This document shows positions 1 to 8,320 of a stretch of DNA of 64,000 nt, one piece after another. The number at the start of each line of letters is the position of its first letter. The stretch's first letter is position 1. Under the pieces are notes generated by a model, which saw only the letters and a program-made list of their open reading frames with translations, made no database searches and was not told the DNA's origin. Where the stretch lies: positions 7,192,001 through 7,256,000 of the forward strand of contig NZ_JADBEB010000001.1 in assembly GCF_014874095.1 (NCBI RefSeq). Reading direction: 5' to 3'. The DNA is from Plantactinospora soyae. GTDB lineage: Bacteria; Actinomycetota; Actinomycetes; Mycobacteriales; Micromonosporaceae. Position numbers and translations under genes: made by a program.

Positions 1-285
1 GGCGTTGACCACGTCCCGGGTCTCCTGGGCGAAGACGATGACCAGCGGATAGCGTACGAAAAGCTCGTCCCAACCGAGGCTCGCACTCGGATAGTCGGGG
101 TCCCCCGGACGGACGATGCGGCCGGTCAGCTCAGCCGGCGGGCTCTCCACGCCGAGGGACGAGCCCGGGCCGTCATTGGCCGCGACGCCCTGGCTGCCTA
201 CGGCGATGATGCCCGGGACAACGAGCGCTCCGGCGCCAACTGCGGCCGTCGCCCTGAGCAGGTCGCGACGAGAAAGGTCGGGCAT
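1..285 (-). CDS. FAD-binding oxidoreductase, N-terminal part (partial)
   Basis: The reading frame runs off the left window edge; 95 codons are visible from an ATG at 285. The N-terminus has a twin-arginine motif (SRRDLLRA, about residues 5-12) followed by an Ala/Val-rich hydrophobic stretch, so Tat export is likely. The visible mature part (TGRIVRPGDPDYPSASLGW, then YPLVIVFAQ) matches the start of the PCMH-type FAD domain of berberine-bridge-like oxidoreductases, where the RPGDPDY block precedes the FAD-linking segment. Family membership is inferred from this short block; substrate cannot be told. The covalent FAD-attachment residues lie outside the window. Confidence 0.7.
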   Translation of the reverse strand, partial: MPDLSRRDLLRATAAVGAGALVVPGIIAVGSQGVAANDGPGSSLGVESPPAELTGRIVRPGDPDYPSASLGWDELFVRYPLVIVFAQETRDVVNA

Positions 286-843
286 GGTCGTAGCCTCTCG
301 ATCGGGTTACGCCCGCATTCGACCAGGAGAGCAGCTGCCCTCCACCTGGCGCGCGCGAATTCACGGTAATACCGGAGGCTTCTTCGGATATCTGGAAACC
401 CGTCCCGGAACCCGGTCGAGTGACGCTGGCCCGCCTTCACGGGGACCCATCAGGCGTTGGACCGCCGTACCGCGCCTCCGAGCCGGTCGTTCCCCGGCGG
501 GGCAGGACGCCTGTTCGACGCGGGACGCCATCCGGGCGCCGCACACGCCAGTCGGGCCCCAACAGTGCGCCCGCAAAGTCCTCGTGGACCTGCGACGAAT
601 CTGCAAGATCGTCGCGGCGGTCACCATGCTCCACTTCGGCCAGGCCGGAACTACATGATCATATTCAACCGTCACATCCGCGCGACGAATGGCCGACCAC
701 GGTGGGTAGGGACGGAGGCAATATTGTCGATGCCCTGCGCCCGTGATAGCTTACGACGCGTTACGGAACGGGGCGCAATACTCACACCTTGAACGCGTAG
801 TTCTGAGCATTCGGGCCCATGCTCAAACGGGGCGAGCAGAGCG
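286..843. other. Intergenic region, no supported gene
   Basis: About 560 bases between the start of the FAD oxidoreductase and the first small plus-strand frame. Several frames are open, as expected at this GC content, but none has a recognisable protein, a good ribosome binding site or consistent codon use. It probably holds the promoter of the leftward oxidoreductase and of the rightward GGDEF-EAL operon. I see no clear terminator or repeat. Confidence 0.5.
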
Positions 844-1131
844 ATGGCGACCGAATTGTTGGTGGAGCGAGCAATGGCGCCACAGATGCTGGCAGCGGTA
901 CGCCGTTGCCTGCCGGCAGAGTTCACCGGGCGTCGTCTGCCATTCATCGGCGTCACCCGTTCACGAGGCTGCCACACCGAGGGACCGGCTAATCCCGGTG
1001 GCTGTCCGGCTGGAGTTCGATCCCGTTCGGCGCACCGCTGGCACCGCCTGTCTACCGACGACCACGGGTACCTCGGCGGCTCGTCGCCGGTCGACCTTCA
1101 CCAGTACCTGGAAGATGAGGACAGCCAGTGA
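844..1131 (+). CDS. Possible small protein translationally coupled to the GGDEF-EAL gene
   Basis: A 95-residue frame starting at ATG 844 behind a purine-rich GAGCAGAG stretch. Its TGA stop overlaps the GTG start of the next gene (GTGA), an arrangement typical of translational coupling in actinomycetes. The protein has no motif I recognise. The C-terminal third (STDDHGYLGG then an acidic DLHQYLEDED) looks protein-like, while the middle is Arg/Cys-rich and third-position GC is only moderate. It may be a real hypothetical protein or a chance frame; the overlap with the next start is the main support. Confidence 0.35.
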   Translation: MATELLVERAMAPQMLAAVRRCLPAEFTGRRLPFIGVTRSRGCHTEGPANPGGCPAGVRSRSAHRWHRLSTDDHGYLGGSSPVDLHQYLEDEDSQ

Positions 1132-3437
1132 GGACATCCCCCACAGTCGGGCCGGTGCCGGACAGCGACCTGTCGGTGCTGGACTCGCCCATCTACCGGG
1201 CCGCCAAGGTACTGATAGTGACGCTGGGGGTGGCGTACGCGCTCAGTACCCTGATCCCCTTCGCCGATGAGCGCCCCGCCTTCCTCGACACCTGGTTCTA
1301 TTCCACGGTGCTGGTGGCCACGTCTTTGCTGGCGCTGGCCCGGCCGATTCTGGTGCGGCGTAACCGCACCGCGTGGATCTGCGTCGGAGCGGGGATCGCC
1401 TCCTGGTCGGCCGGCGACATCTACTGGTCGGCCAGTTTCGCGACGGTCCGGACCAGCGAGATACCGGTTCCCTCGCTGGCGGACGTGTTCTACGTCGGCC
1501 TGTATCCGCTGGCATACGTCGGGTTCATCCTGTTGGCCCGGGCGACGGTACGCCGCCTGCCCACCTCGGTGTGGCTCGACGGCGTGGTCACCTCGCTGGC
1601 GGCCGGCGCCGTGTTCTCCGCCGCCGCGTTGACCGACGTACTGTCCGCCAACGCCGGTACGCCGTTGGCGGAGACGATGACCAATCTCTCCTACCCGGTC
1701 GGGGACCTCGTGCTCATGGTCGTCGCGGTCGCGGCGCTGGCGATGGTGCGGTGGCGCAACGATCCGGTGTGGTGGCTGCTCGGGCTGGGCGGGGCCGCCT
1801 TCGCCGTCGCCGACACGGCGTACCTGTTCGGCCTCGCCAACGACACCTACAACGACGGCACCTGGATCGACGGCATGTGGATGATCGGCCTCGCCCTGAT
1901 GGCGCTGGCCGGTTCGTTGTTCCGCCGCCGACCCGTCGACGAGGTCCGGGGCTTCGCGGCGCTGCTGGTCCCGATCCTGTTCTCGCTCTGCGCGCTCGCG
2001 GTGCTCATCATCGGCACGCTCGTGTCGCTGCACCCGGTGTCGATCATCATGGCGAGCGGATGCCTGGTAGCCGCGGGCGTACGGACCGCGCTCACCTTCG
2101 AGCAGACCCGCGAGTTGACGCGTACCCGGGTCGAAGCGACCACCGACGAGCTGAGTGGGTTGGGCAACCGGCGGATGCTCGACTCCGCGCTGCCGAGCAT
2201 GCTCGGCAGCCTCCCGGCGGGTGCGGCGTTGCCGCTCACAATCGTCAGCATCGACCACCTGCGGGAGATGAACCGCGTCCTCGGCTACGCCGCCGGCGAC
2301 ACGATCCTCAACACCGTCGGCCGCCGGTTGCACGAGGTCCTGCCGGCCGAGGCGGTCGCGGTCCGCCTGGGCGGCGCCGAGATCGCGATTCTGCGGACCG
2401 TCTCGGCGGGTACGGCGGACAGCATCGCCCGGGACACCGAGAATCTGCTACGCAGCTTGGGCGGCCCGGTCGTCGCCGGTCCGGTACCGGTGCAGATCGA
2501 GCTGAGCGCCGGCGTGGCCATCGCGCCGTCGCACGCGACAACGTCCGCCGAGCTGATCCACTGCGCCGCCGACGCGCTGCACGAGGCGAGGGCGAACCGC
2601 TCGGAGGTCGAGATCTACGAACCCCGCCTCCGTGGCGACCTGCACTCGCATCTCCTGCCGGACCTGCTACGCGCCGACGAGAGCGAACAGTTCTTCGTGT
2701 ACTACCAGCCGAAGGTCGACCTGGCGACGCACCGACCGGTCGCGCTGGAAGCCCTGCTCCGCTGGCGTCATCCGACGCATGGCTGGATCGAGGCCGTCCC
2801 GCTGCAGCGTCTGGCGGCGCGGGTAGGGCTGACCCGCCGACTCACCCGAATTCTGCTGCTGTCGGCATTGCAGACCTGCGCGGCGTGGCGACGAGATGGC
2901 CACGATCTCGCAGTGGCCGCGGACGTCTCGATGGCCGGCGTACTCGACTCGCACCTGCCGTACGACGTGGTCAAGATGATCAACAAGGTCGGGTTGCCGC
3001 CACCGGTGCTGACTCTGGAGATCGCCGAGGAGGCGCTGCTCATCGACGCCCACCGCACCGCCACGGCCCTGAACCAGTTCCGTCACTTCGGCGTCCGCCT
3101 CGCGCTGGACCACTACGGCCGCTCCGCCCCCTCCCTCACCCACCTGCGCGGCATGGCGGTCGACGAACTGAAGCTGGACCCGTCATTCGTCGAGCCGATC
3201 GTCGACAGCACCCAGGACGCCGTCGTGGTCCGCTCCACCGTTGAACTGGCCCGATCCCTGAACATCAGCACGGTGGCGGAAGGAGTCGCCTCCCCCGACC
3301 TACTCGACGCCGTAACGCTGTCGGGCTGTTCCGCCGCCCAGGGCAGCATGTTCGGCGAGCCGATGAGCGTGGACGACATGCACAACTGGCTGACATCGCT
3401 GCACCAGGCCCCGGTCGCGAAGGGCTTCCTCGGCTGA
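1128..3437 (+). CDS. Membrane GGDEF-EAL protein with degenerate active sites
   Basis: A 769-residue cyclic-di-GMP-type signalling protein from GTG 1128. Residues about 25-310 hold roughly eight to ten hydrophobic segments, forming a membrane sensor region. A GGDEF-type domain follows (about 338-500; TTDELSGLGNRRML at its start), but the signature reads RLGGAEIAIL, so the GG(D/E)EF catalytic loop is lost. The EAL domain (about 520-765) keeps VALEALLRW, the second Glu (LTLEIAEE), Lys (ELKLDPSF), Glu (TVAEGV) and Gln (AAQG). The usual Asn is Asp (AADVSM), and the usual DD pair is DH (LALDHYG). I infer a receptor or weak phosphodiesterase rather than an efficient enzyme. Confidence 0.88.
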   Translation: MRTSPTVGPVPDSDLSVLDSPIYRAAKVLIVTLGVAYALSTLIPFADERPAFLDTWFYSTVLVATSLLALARPILVRRNRTAWICVGAGIASWSAGDIYWSASFATVRTSEIPVPSLADVFYVGLYPLAYVGFILLARATVRRLPTSVWLDGVVTSLAAGAVFSAAALTDVLSANAGTPLAETMTNLSYPVGDLVLMVVAVAALAMVRWRNDPVWWLLGLGGAAFAVADTAYLFGLANDTYNDGTWIDGMWMIGLALMALAGSLFRRRPVDEVRGFAALLVPILFSLCALAVLIIGTLVSLHPVSIIMASGCLVAAGVRTALTFEQTRELTRTRVEATTDELSGLGNRRMLDSALPSMLGSLPAGAALPLTIVSIDHLREMNRVLGYAAGDTILNTVGRRLHEVLPAEAVAVRLGGAEIAILRTVSAGTADSIARDTENLLRSLGGPVVAGPVPVQIELSAGVAIAPSHATTSAELIHCAADALHEARANRSEVEIYEPRLRGDLHSHLLPDLLRADESEQFFVYYQPKVDLATHRPVALEALLRWRHPTHGWIEAVPLQRLAARVGLTRRLTRILLLSALQTCAAWRRDGHDLAVAADVSMAGVLDSHLPYDVVKMINKVGLPPPVLTLEIAEEALLIDAHRTATALNQFRHFGVRLALDHYGRSAPSLTHLRGMAVDELKLDPSFVEPIVDSTQDAVVVRSTVELARSLNISTVAEGVASPDLLDAVTLSGCSAAQGSMFGEPMSVDDMHNWLTSLHQAPVAKGFLG

Positions 3438-3536
3438 CAGCGGGTCGTCGGCCAGGCGGCGCCGACGACCCGGCCGTACCTCATCGCTGGATCGGAGCCA
3501 CTCGTTCCGATCCCGGGCGCTACCACCGACGACGTG

Positions 3537-5960
3537 TCAACGGGTGAGACTCCACAGCTGCACCCGGTCGTCGTCGCGGGCGATCGCGACGAGGTCGCCG
3601 ACCGGGCTGACCGCAAGCTCGGTGAAGGCGGCGGGGGTGTCCCTGGCGATCGTGACACCGGTCGGCGCCCGCCGACCGATGTCCCAGAACTGGACCAGGT
3701 TGGGACCGTGGCGCAGCAGGGTCGTGCGCACGTCGAGAAATGCCACGTCCCGGATACCGAGGTCGGTGCTGGAAAGCCGGTCGAGTATCCGGCGCCCGGG
3801 GACATCCCACAGCAGGATGGTGTCGTCGAGGTCGGTCGTGGCCAGCAGGCTGCTGTCGGCGGAGAAGGCCAGCCCGTTGACCAGTCCTCTGTGTCCGGCC
3901 AGCGGTGCGCCGAGCGGTTGGTAGGTCGTACCGTGCCACAGCTGCACGGTGGTGACGTCGACCGCGGCCACGATGGTCCCGTCTGGGCTGAAGACCACCT
4001 CGTCGGAGGTCTCCCCGGTGAACGTGACGGCAACGGGTTCGCGGGTACGCGCGTTCCACCACCGGATCCGGCCGCCCGCCCCGACAGTGGCCAGCCGGGT
4101 GCCGTCGGGGCTGAACGTCACGTGGTGTGCGCCGCCGCCGCAGGTCACGCACCGGTGGTAGGACGGGTCGGCCAGACCGGTGATCGGTGCGCCGAGTTGT
4201 CGGCGGCTGGCCACGTCCCACAGACGTACGGTGTCGTCGCGGCCTGCTGTGGCCAGCACGGTGCCGTCCGGGCTGAACGTGACGTCGTAGATCTCGTCGG
4301 TGTGCCCGGAAAGCGGCTCGCCGACGGGCTGCCGGGTGGCGACGTCCCAGAGTTGGACCGTACGGTCCTCGCCGACGGTGGCCAGGAGCGTACCGTCCGG
4401 GTGGAACGCCGGGCGACTCCCGGTCAGCAGCTCCGGGACCGGCTCGACGCCGCGGACGGGTCCGGCGGTGGACGGGTCCGGCCCGGGCGGCGCTGGTGAC
4501 GGCCGATGGCTGTCGGCGCCGAGCAGTACGGCGAGCCCGACGGCCAATGCCAAGGCGACCACCCGGCTCCCGGTACGGCGGAGCGCCTGCCAAGGCCACG
4601 TCGCTGTCCCGGACGCGCTGGCCAGAGCGGTCGGAGCCGCCGTCGCTGTCGTGCCGATCGCGGCCGATCCACCGGTTGGGCCGAGGGCCGCCGCTGGTGT
4701 GCCTACGTGTACCGGGATGGCGATGACGGCTGGTGCCGGCGCGTCGATCGGGATGGCGGTGACCGCCGGCAGCTCGGTGCCGTGCCGCGTTGCCTGGGTG
4801 GGTCCGGCCCGGCTCGGGTGCCACGGGCCGGCGCCGACCGTCGGCGGGCCGCCGGACGGGTCGCCGTGCGGATCGGCGGCGGGGAGCCGGGTGGGCGGGC
4901 AGTACAGGGCGCCCTCGGCGACGACGAGTTCCGGATAGTCGATCACCGTCGGTGGGATCCCGAGGATGCGGTGCAGTGTGGTTCCGGCCAGCGGGATGCG
5001 CGACGCACCGCCGACCAGGAACACCGCACCGACCTCGCTGGTCGGCACGCCCAGGTCGGCGAGCAGACGCAGGGCCGTCGTGGCCGTCCGGTCCAGCAGC
5101 GGCCGGGCGGCGGACTCGAACTCGTCGCGGGTCAGGCGTACCGGCCGGTCCAGGATCGGCACGTACAGGTCGCCGGCGGGGTGGCGGGACAGGTGCTCCT
5201 TCAGACCCCGCGCGCTGTCCCAGAGCAGCCGTCGGTGCTGCCAGTCGGCCGGGCCGTCCGGCCGGTCCAGGCGCTGCCATCCCGGATGTGTCGCGCCGGT
5301 GCTGGTCCGGGCGTGTCGGACCACGAGATCGTCGAAATCGAGCCCACCGAGGTTGTCGAGCCCAGCGGTGCCGAGCACCGCCATCCCGGTCCCGGTCGGG
5401 CCCAGGACGGTCACGTCGAACGTGCCGGCACCCAGGTCGTAGACGACGACGCGGCGGCCGGGCGGCATCCGCCAGCCCCGCACCACGGCCAGGTACGCGG
5501 CCGCGCCGACCGGCTCGGCGACGAACCCGACCTGATGCACCCCGGCCAGCCGGGCGGCCTCGGCGAGCACCCGGAGCCGTGCCGCTCCCCAACTGGCCGG
5601 ATGGGTGAGCACCACCTCCAGAGGCATGCCGCCGGTTGCCCGCAGCGCCTCGACGTACACCCGGTGGAGCACGGCGCCGACCAGCATCGGGACCGGGAAT
5701 GTCCGCTGACCGAGCCAGAGCGCACCGTCGTCGACCCGCCGCTTCGGGTTGGGTTCGAAGGCGCCGGGGTCGCCCACGGCGGCACGTAGCGCGTCTGCAC
5801 CGGCGAGCAGGGTCGCGTCGGGTCCGGCGAAGACCGCCGACGGCAGCAGTGGAGAGGCATCGAACAGCAGCGGCCGGATCCGCCCGTCGAGCCCGGCCAG
5901 CATGGCGACCGTGTGTGATGTGCCAAAGTCCACGCCGAGCCGGTACGCGCGTCCCGCCAC
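3537..5960 (-). CDS. DnaK/Hsp70-like ATPase - transmembrane - WD40 fusion protein
   Basis: About 807 residues from a GTG at 5960, just before the Hsp70 phosphate-1 motif (RLGVDFGTSHTVAML); a TTG at 6026 would add 22 residues. Residues about 1-360 are an actin-fold Hsp70 ATPase domain with VVYDLGAGTFDVTVLG (phosphate 2) and VFLVGGASRIPL (adenosine loop). The substrate-binding domain of DnaK is absent. A Pro/Ala/Thr-rich linker (about 365-460) leads to one hydrophobic segment (VVALALAVGLAVLLGA, about 460-480), then about six WD40 repeats with FSPDGTxLATxGxDxTVxLWD motifs. One repeat has a Cys-containing insert (HRCVTCGGG). The ATPase should face the cytoplasm and the propeller the outside. Function unknown; probably a scaffold or envelope sensor. 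Confidence 0.85.
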   Translation of the reverse strand: MAGRAYRLGVDFGTSHTVAMLAGLDGRIRPLLFDASPLLPSAVFAGPDATLLAGADALRAAVGDPGAFEPNPKRRVDDGALWLGQRTFPVPMLVGAVLHRVYVEALRATGGMPLEVVLTHPASWGAARLRVLAEAARLAGVHQVGFVAEPVGAAAYLAVVRGWRMPPGRRVVVYDLGAGTFDVTVLGPTGTGMAVLGTAGLDNLGGLDFDDLVVRHARTSTGATHPGWQRLDRPDGPADWQHRRLLWDSARGLKEHLSRHPAGDLYVPILDRPVRLTRDEFESAARPLLDRTATTALRLLADLGVPTSEVGAVFLVGGASRIPLAGTTLHRILGIPPTVIDYPELVVAEGALYCPPTRLPAADPHGDPSGGPPTVGAGPWHPSRAGPTQATRHGTELPAVTAIPIDAPAPAVIAIPVHVGTPAAALGPTGGSAAIGTTATAAPTALASASGTATWPWQALRRTGSRVVALALAVGLAVLLGADSHRPSPAPPGPDPSTAGPVRGVEPVPELLTGSRPAFHPDGTLLATVGEDRTVQLWDVATRQPVGEPLSGHTDEIYDVTFSPDGTVLATAGRDDTVRLWDVASRRQLGAPITGLADPSYHRCVTCGGGAHHVTFSPDGTRLATVGAGGRIRWWNARTREPVAVTFTGETSDEVVFSPDGTIVAAVDVTTVQLWHGTTYQPLGAPLAGHRGLVNGLAFSADSSLLATTDLDDTILLWDVPGRRILDRLSSTDLGIRDVAFLDVRTTLLRHGPNLVQFWDIGRRAPTGVTIARDTPAAFTELAVSPVGDLVAIARDDDRVQLWSLTR

Positions 5961-6029
5961 GGCGGAAGTGTATGCCCACGCCAGCGGGAGAATCGGTTGA
6001 CCGAAGGAGGATTGCGCGGCCGGCAACGT

Positions 6030-7130
6030 CTAGCGGGTGGCGACCCGGGATTCGTGTCTGATCTGGGTAAGGAAGAAGTCCCGGATGTCCTCGGCGAGCA
6101 GCTCCGGCACCTCCATCGCGGCGAAGTGGCCGCCGCGCTCGAACTCCGACCAGTGCCTGATGTCGTACAGCCGCTCGGCCAGCGGTCGTACCGACTGCGT
6201 GATGTCCTGCGCGAACACCGCCACGCCGACCGGTACCGGGCACGGTTCGACCCGCCGCGGTGTCTCCCGGGACAGCCGCGCCGAGGAGGCTGCGGTGGCG
6301 GTCAGCCAGTACAGCGAGATGTCGGTGAGCATCCGCTCGTCACTGATCGGCGTACGAGGGTCGGTCCACTGCGCGAAGCGCTCGGCGATCCAGGCCAGCT
6401 GGCCGACCGGTGAGTCGGTCAGCGCGTACCCGATGGTCTGCGGCGTGGTGGCCTGCAGAGCCTGGTACGGCGGCCGGTTCGCCATCAGCTTCCTGATTTT
6501 GTCCAGTCGGGCCTCATCCGCTTCGGACACCTCGACGTCGGGGTCCGGCCGGGTCGGCAGGTAGTTGACGTGCACCCCGACGACCTGCTCGGGTGCCACC
6601 GCGCCGAGCGCCGTCGAGATGCCCGCGCCGAAGTCGCCGCCCTGCGCGCCGTAACGCTCGTACCCGAGCCGGCGCATCAGCTCAGCCCAGGTCCGCGCGA
6701 CCCGGACGATGTCCCAGCCCCGCTCCTGGGTCGGCCCGGAGAAGCCGAAACCCGGGATGGACGGGATCACCAGGTGGAAGTCGCGCGACAGCGGCTCAAT
6801 CACGTCGAGGAACTCCAGGAACGAGCCGGGCCAGCCGTGGGTGAGGATCAGCGCGAGCGCGTCCGGTTTCGAAGACCGGACGTGGACGAAGTGGATGTTC
6901 TGGTCGTCGATTTCGGTGCTGAAGTGCGGAAGCTCGTTGAGCTTGGCCTCATGCTCGCGCCAGTCATAGCCGGTGCGCCAGTACTCGGCCAGTTCCTTGA
7001 GCCGCGCCAGCGGAAAGCCGTAGTCCCACCCGGCGTCGGCGACCTCGTTGGGCCAGCGGGTGCGGGAGAGCCGGTCGGCCAGGTCGTCGAGGTCGGCCTG
7101 GGGGATGTCGATGCGGAACGGCTTGATCAT
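6030..7130 (-). CDS. Epoxide hydrolase family protein (EHN + alpha/beta hydrolase)
   Basis: 366 residues. The N-terminal about 100 residues are the epoxide hydrolase N-terminal domain ([40 protein letters not shown]), followed by an alpha/beta hydrolase fold. The oxyanion motif is HGWPGS (about residue 98), the nucleophile Asp lies in [10 protein letters not shown] (about 168), and a C-terminal HFAAMEVPE block carries the likely catalytic His. Known members hydrate epoxides to diols; the physiological substrate is not evident. The gene is divergent from a MarR regulator, with palindromes in the shared promoter region, suggesting repression by that regulator. It lies 3-70 bases upstream of the DnaK-WD40 gene on the same strand, so co-transcription is possible. 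Confidence 0.9.
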   Translation of the reverse strand: MIKPFRIDIPQADLDDLADRLSRTRWPNEVADAGWDYGFPLARLKELAEYWRTGYDWREHEAKLNELPHFSTEIDDQNIHFVHVRSSKPDALALILTHGWPGSFLEFLDVIEPLSRDFHLVIPSIPGFGFSGPTQERGWDIVRVARTWAELMRRLGYERYGAQGGDFGAGISTALGAVAPEQVVGVHVNYLPTRPDPDVEVSEADEARLDKIRKLMANRPPYQALQATTPQTIGYALTDSPVGQLAWIAERFAQWTDPRTPISDERMLTDISLYWLTATAASSARLSRETPRRVEPCPVPVGVAVFAQDITQSVRPLAERLYDIRHWSEFERGGHFAAMEVPELLAEDIRDFFLTQIRHESRVATR

Positions 7131-7163
7131 GCTCTCAACTCCGGGAGGATTCGTTCGGCCGCC

Positions 7164-7186
7164 AAACGTTAGGACACTAAACGTTT
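7164..7186. promoter_or_regulatory. Near-palindromic operator candidate, MarR/epoxide hydrolase divergent promoter
   Basis: AACGTTAG, then GACA, then CTAAACGTT form an inverted repeat with one inserted base, between the epoxide hydrolase start (7130) and the MarR gene start (7244). The same stretch also reads as a direct repeat of AAACGTT(T)AGGA. Position and symmetry fit a MarR dimer site; this is inference from context. Confidence 0.6.
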
Positions 7187-7221
7187 AGGATTCGAACGGT
7201 AGCATGATCGTTGGTGCTCCG

Positions 7222-7232
7222 AACGATTCGTT
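7222..7232. promoter_or_regulatory. Second short palindrome next to the MarR gene start
   Basis: AACGA-T-TCGTT is a perfect 5-1-5 palindrome ending 11 bases before the GTG start of the MarR gene. It shares the AACG core with the palindrome at 7164-7186 and would suit autoregulation by blocking the promoter or ribosome binding region. Confidence 0.45.
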
Positions 7233-7243
7233 AGACTCGTCAC

Positions 7244-7711
7244 GTGCCGGACCAACCCGAGGAGACGCCCGCCAGCTGGGAGCGCCTGCCCAGCTGGCTG
7301 CTGACCCAGACCGCCAACCACGCGCACCGCCTGGTGGCCGAGGGGTTCTCCTCCGTCAACGCCCGCGGCTACCACTACCGCCTGCTGGCGACGCTGGAAC
7401 ATCTCGGCCCGGCCAGCCAGGCCACGCTGGGCCGACGGAGCGGCATCCACCTCAGCGAGATGGTCGCGACGATCAACGAACTCGCCGATCGCAAACTGGT
7501 CGAGCGCGCCCCGGACCCCTCCGATCGGCGGCGCAACATCATCTCGCTCACCGCCGGGGGCAAGCGGCAACTGCGGCGTCTGGAGAAGCAGCTGGCCGAA
7601 GCCCAGGACGAACTGCTGGCCCCCCTGTCACCCGAGGAGCGGCAGCGGTTGACCGAGCTGCTGTCCAGGCTGTTGGACCACCACGACCGGCGAACCGGCA
7701 CCCCCGGATAG
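7244..7711 (+). CDS. MarR family transcriptional regulator
   Basis: 155 residues from GTG 7244. The winged-helix core is clear: HYRLLATLEHLGPASQATL (helices 1-2), the recognition region SGIHLSEMVATINELADRKL, and the wing with the family signature DPSDRRRNIISLTAGGK. The C-terminal helix (SPEERQRLTELLSRLLDHH) is the usual dimerisation helix. Length is typical of the family. It is divergent from the epoxide hydrolase, with two AACG-type palindromes between the genes, so it probably represses itself and the hydrolase and releases DNA on binding a small lipophilic ligand. The ligand is not predictable from sequence. Confidence 0.92.
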   Translation: MPDQPEETPASWERLPSWLLTQTANHAHRLVAEGFSSVNARGYHYRLLATLEHLGPASQATLGRRSGIHLSEMVATINELADRKLVERAPDPSDRRRNIISLTAGGKRQLRRLEKQLAEAQDELLAPLSPEERQRLTELLSRLLDHHDRRTGTPG

Positions 7712-8320
7712 CCAGCGCGCCGACCGGGGAGCGGCCCCCAGATCTTCGCGCGAAGGCCCGTCGGCAGTCCGCCACGCCCGGCTACCCGGCCACACCCGCC
7801 GGAACCGCACCCCAGCCCGGCCAACCGACCGAGACCACCGCTCAACGTCGAGGTCCGGCACGCGATACCCGACGAACGCGGGTACCGGCCGACACGCTCA
7901 GTGCCGTCGCGGTATTAATGCCATCGCGCCGTACGTCGGGCGACGCGTGATCGAAATCAACGGTACGGAGTCCCCGGCGGGCCGGACGGTCGAGGCGTCC
8001 TCGTCCAAAACTCGGCCGGATGTCAAAATCGGTTGGCGTTACTCCTCCTATCTCGACATCATCTGATTGGACAGAATTCCAGGCACAGAACGCGGCCGGC
8101 CGTCACGGAAAGCCAGCGCCGGTTGCGCAGACGTTATTTTCGATCTTTCTGGAAGTTCTGCTGACCAGCGCATATTCAGCCAGAGAAGATCTGGTCGCGG
8201 CGATGGCTGACCGACGAGCCAAATGGCCGTTCCGGACCACTCCACTCCGAGTCAAATGTCTGCCACTGGTTCCTCGACCGTGTGTGCCATTCTGAAGGCC
8301 CTCGTCAGCTGGGAGATAAG
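7712..8320. other. Intergenic region, no supported gene
   Basis: About 600 bases between the MarR gene and the STAND pair. The right half (about 7950-8250) is noticeably lower in GC than the surroundings. A frame at 8020-8295 is open, but its protein has no recognisable fold and no ribosome binding site supports it. The promoter of the STAND operon should lie at the right end; a GGGAG Shine-Dalgarno sits at 8311-8315. Confidence 0.5.

Noticed and set aside
116-792. Several overlapping open frames on both strands at the left end
   Set aside because: They are Arg/Pro/Gly-rich, mutually overlapping and lack ribosome sites or family motifs; typical of non-coding frames at this GC content.
1098-2333. 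Long minus-strand frame opposite the GGDEF-EAL gene
   Set aside because: His/Arg/Gln-rich low-complexity product typical of the antisense of a high-GC gene; the plus-strand frame has clear domains.
3520-6243. 907-residue frame overlapping the DnaK-WD40 gene
   Set aside because: Arg/Gly/Pro-rich shadow in another frame of the same strand; the DnaK-WD40 frame contains all family motifs.
8020-8295. Open frame with a hydrophobic stretch before the STAND pair
   Set aside because: No Shine-Dalgarno, no recognisable fold and codon use unlike neighbours. A faint likeness to the frame near 22550-22620 was too short to rely on.
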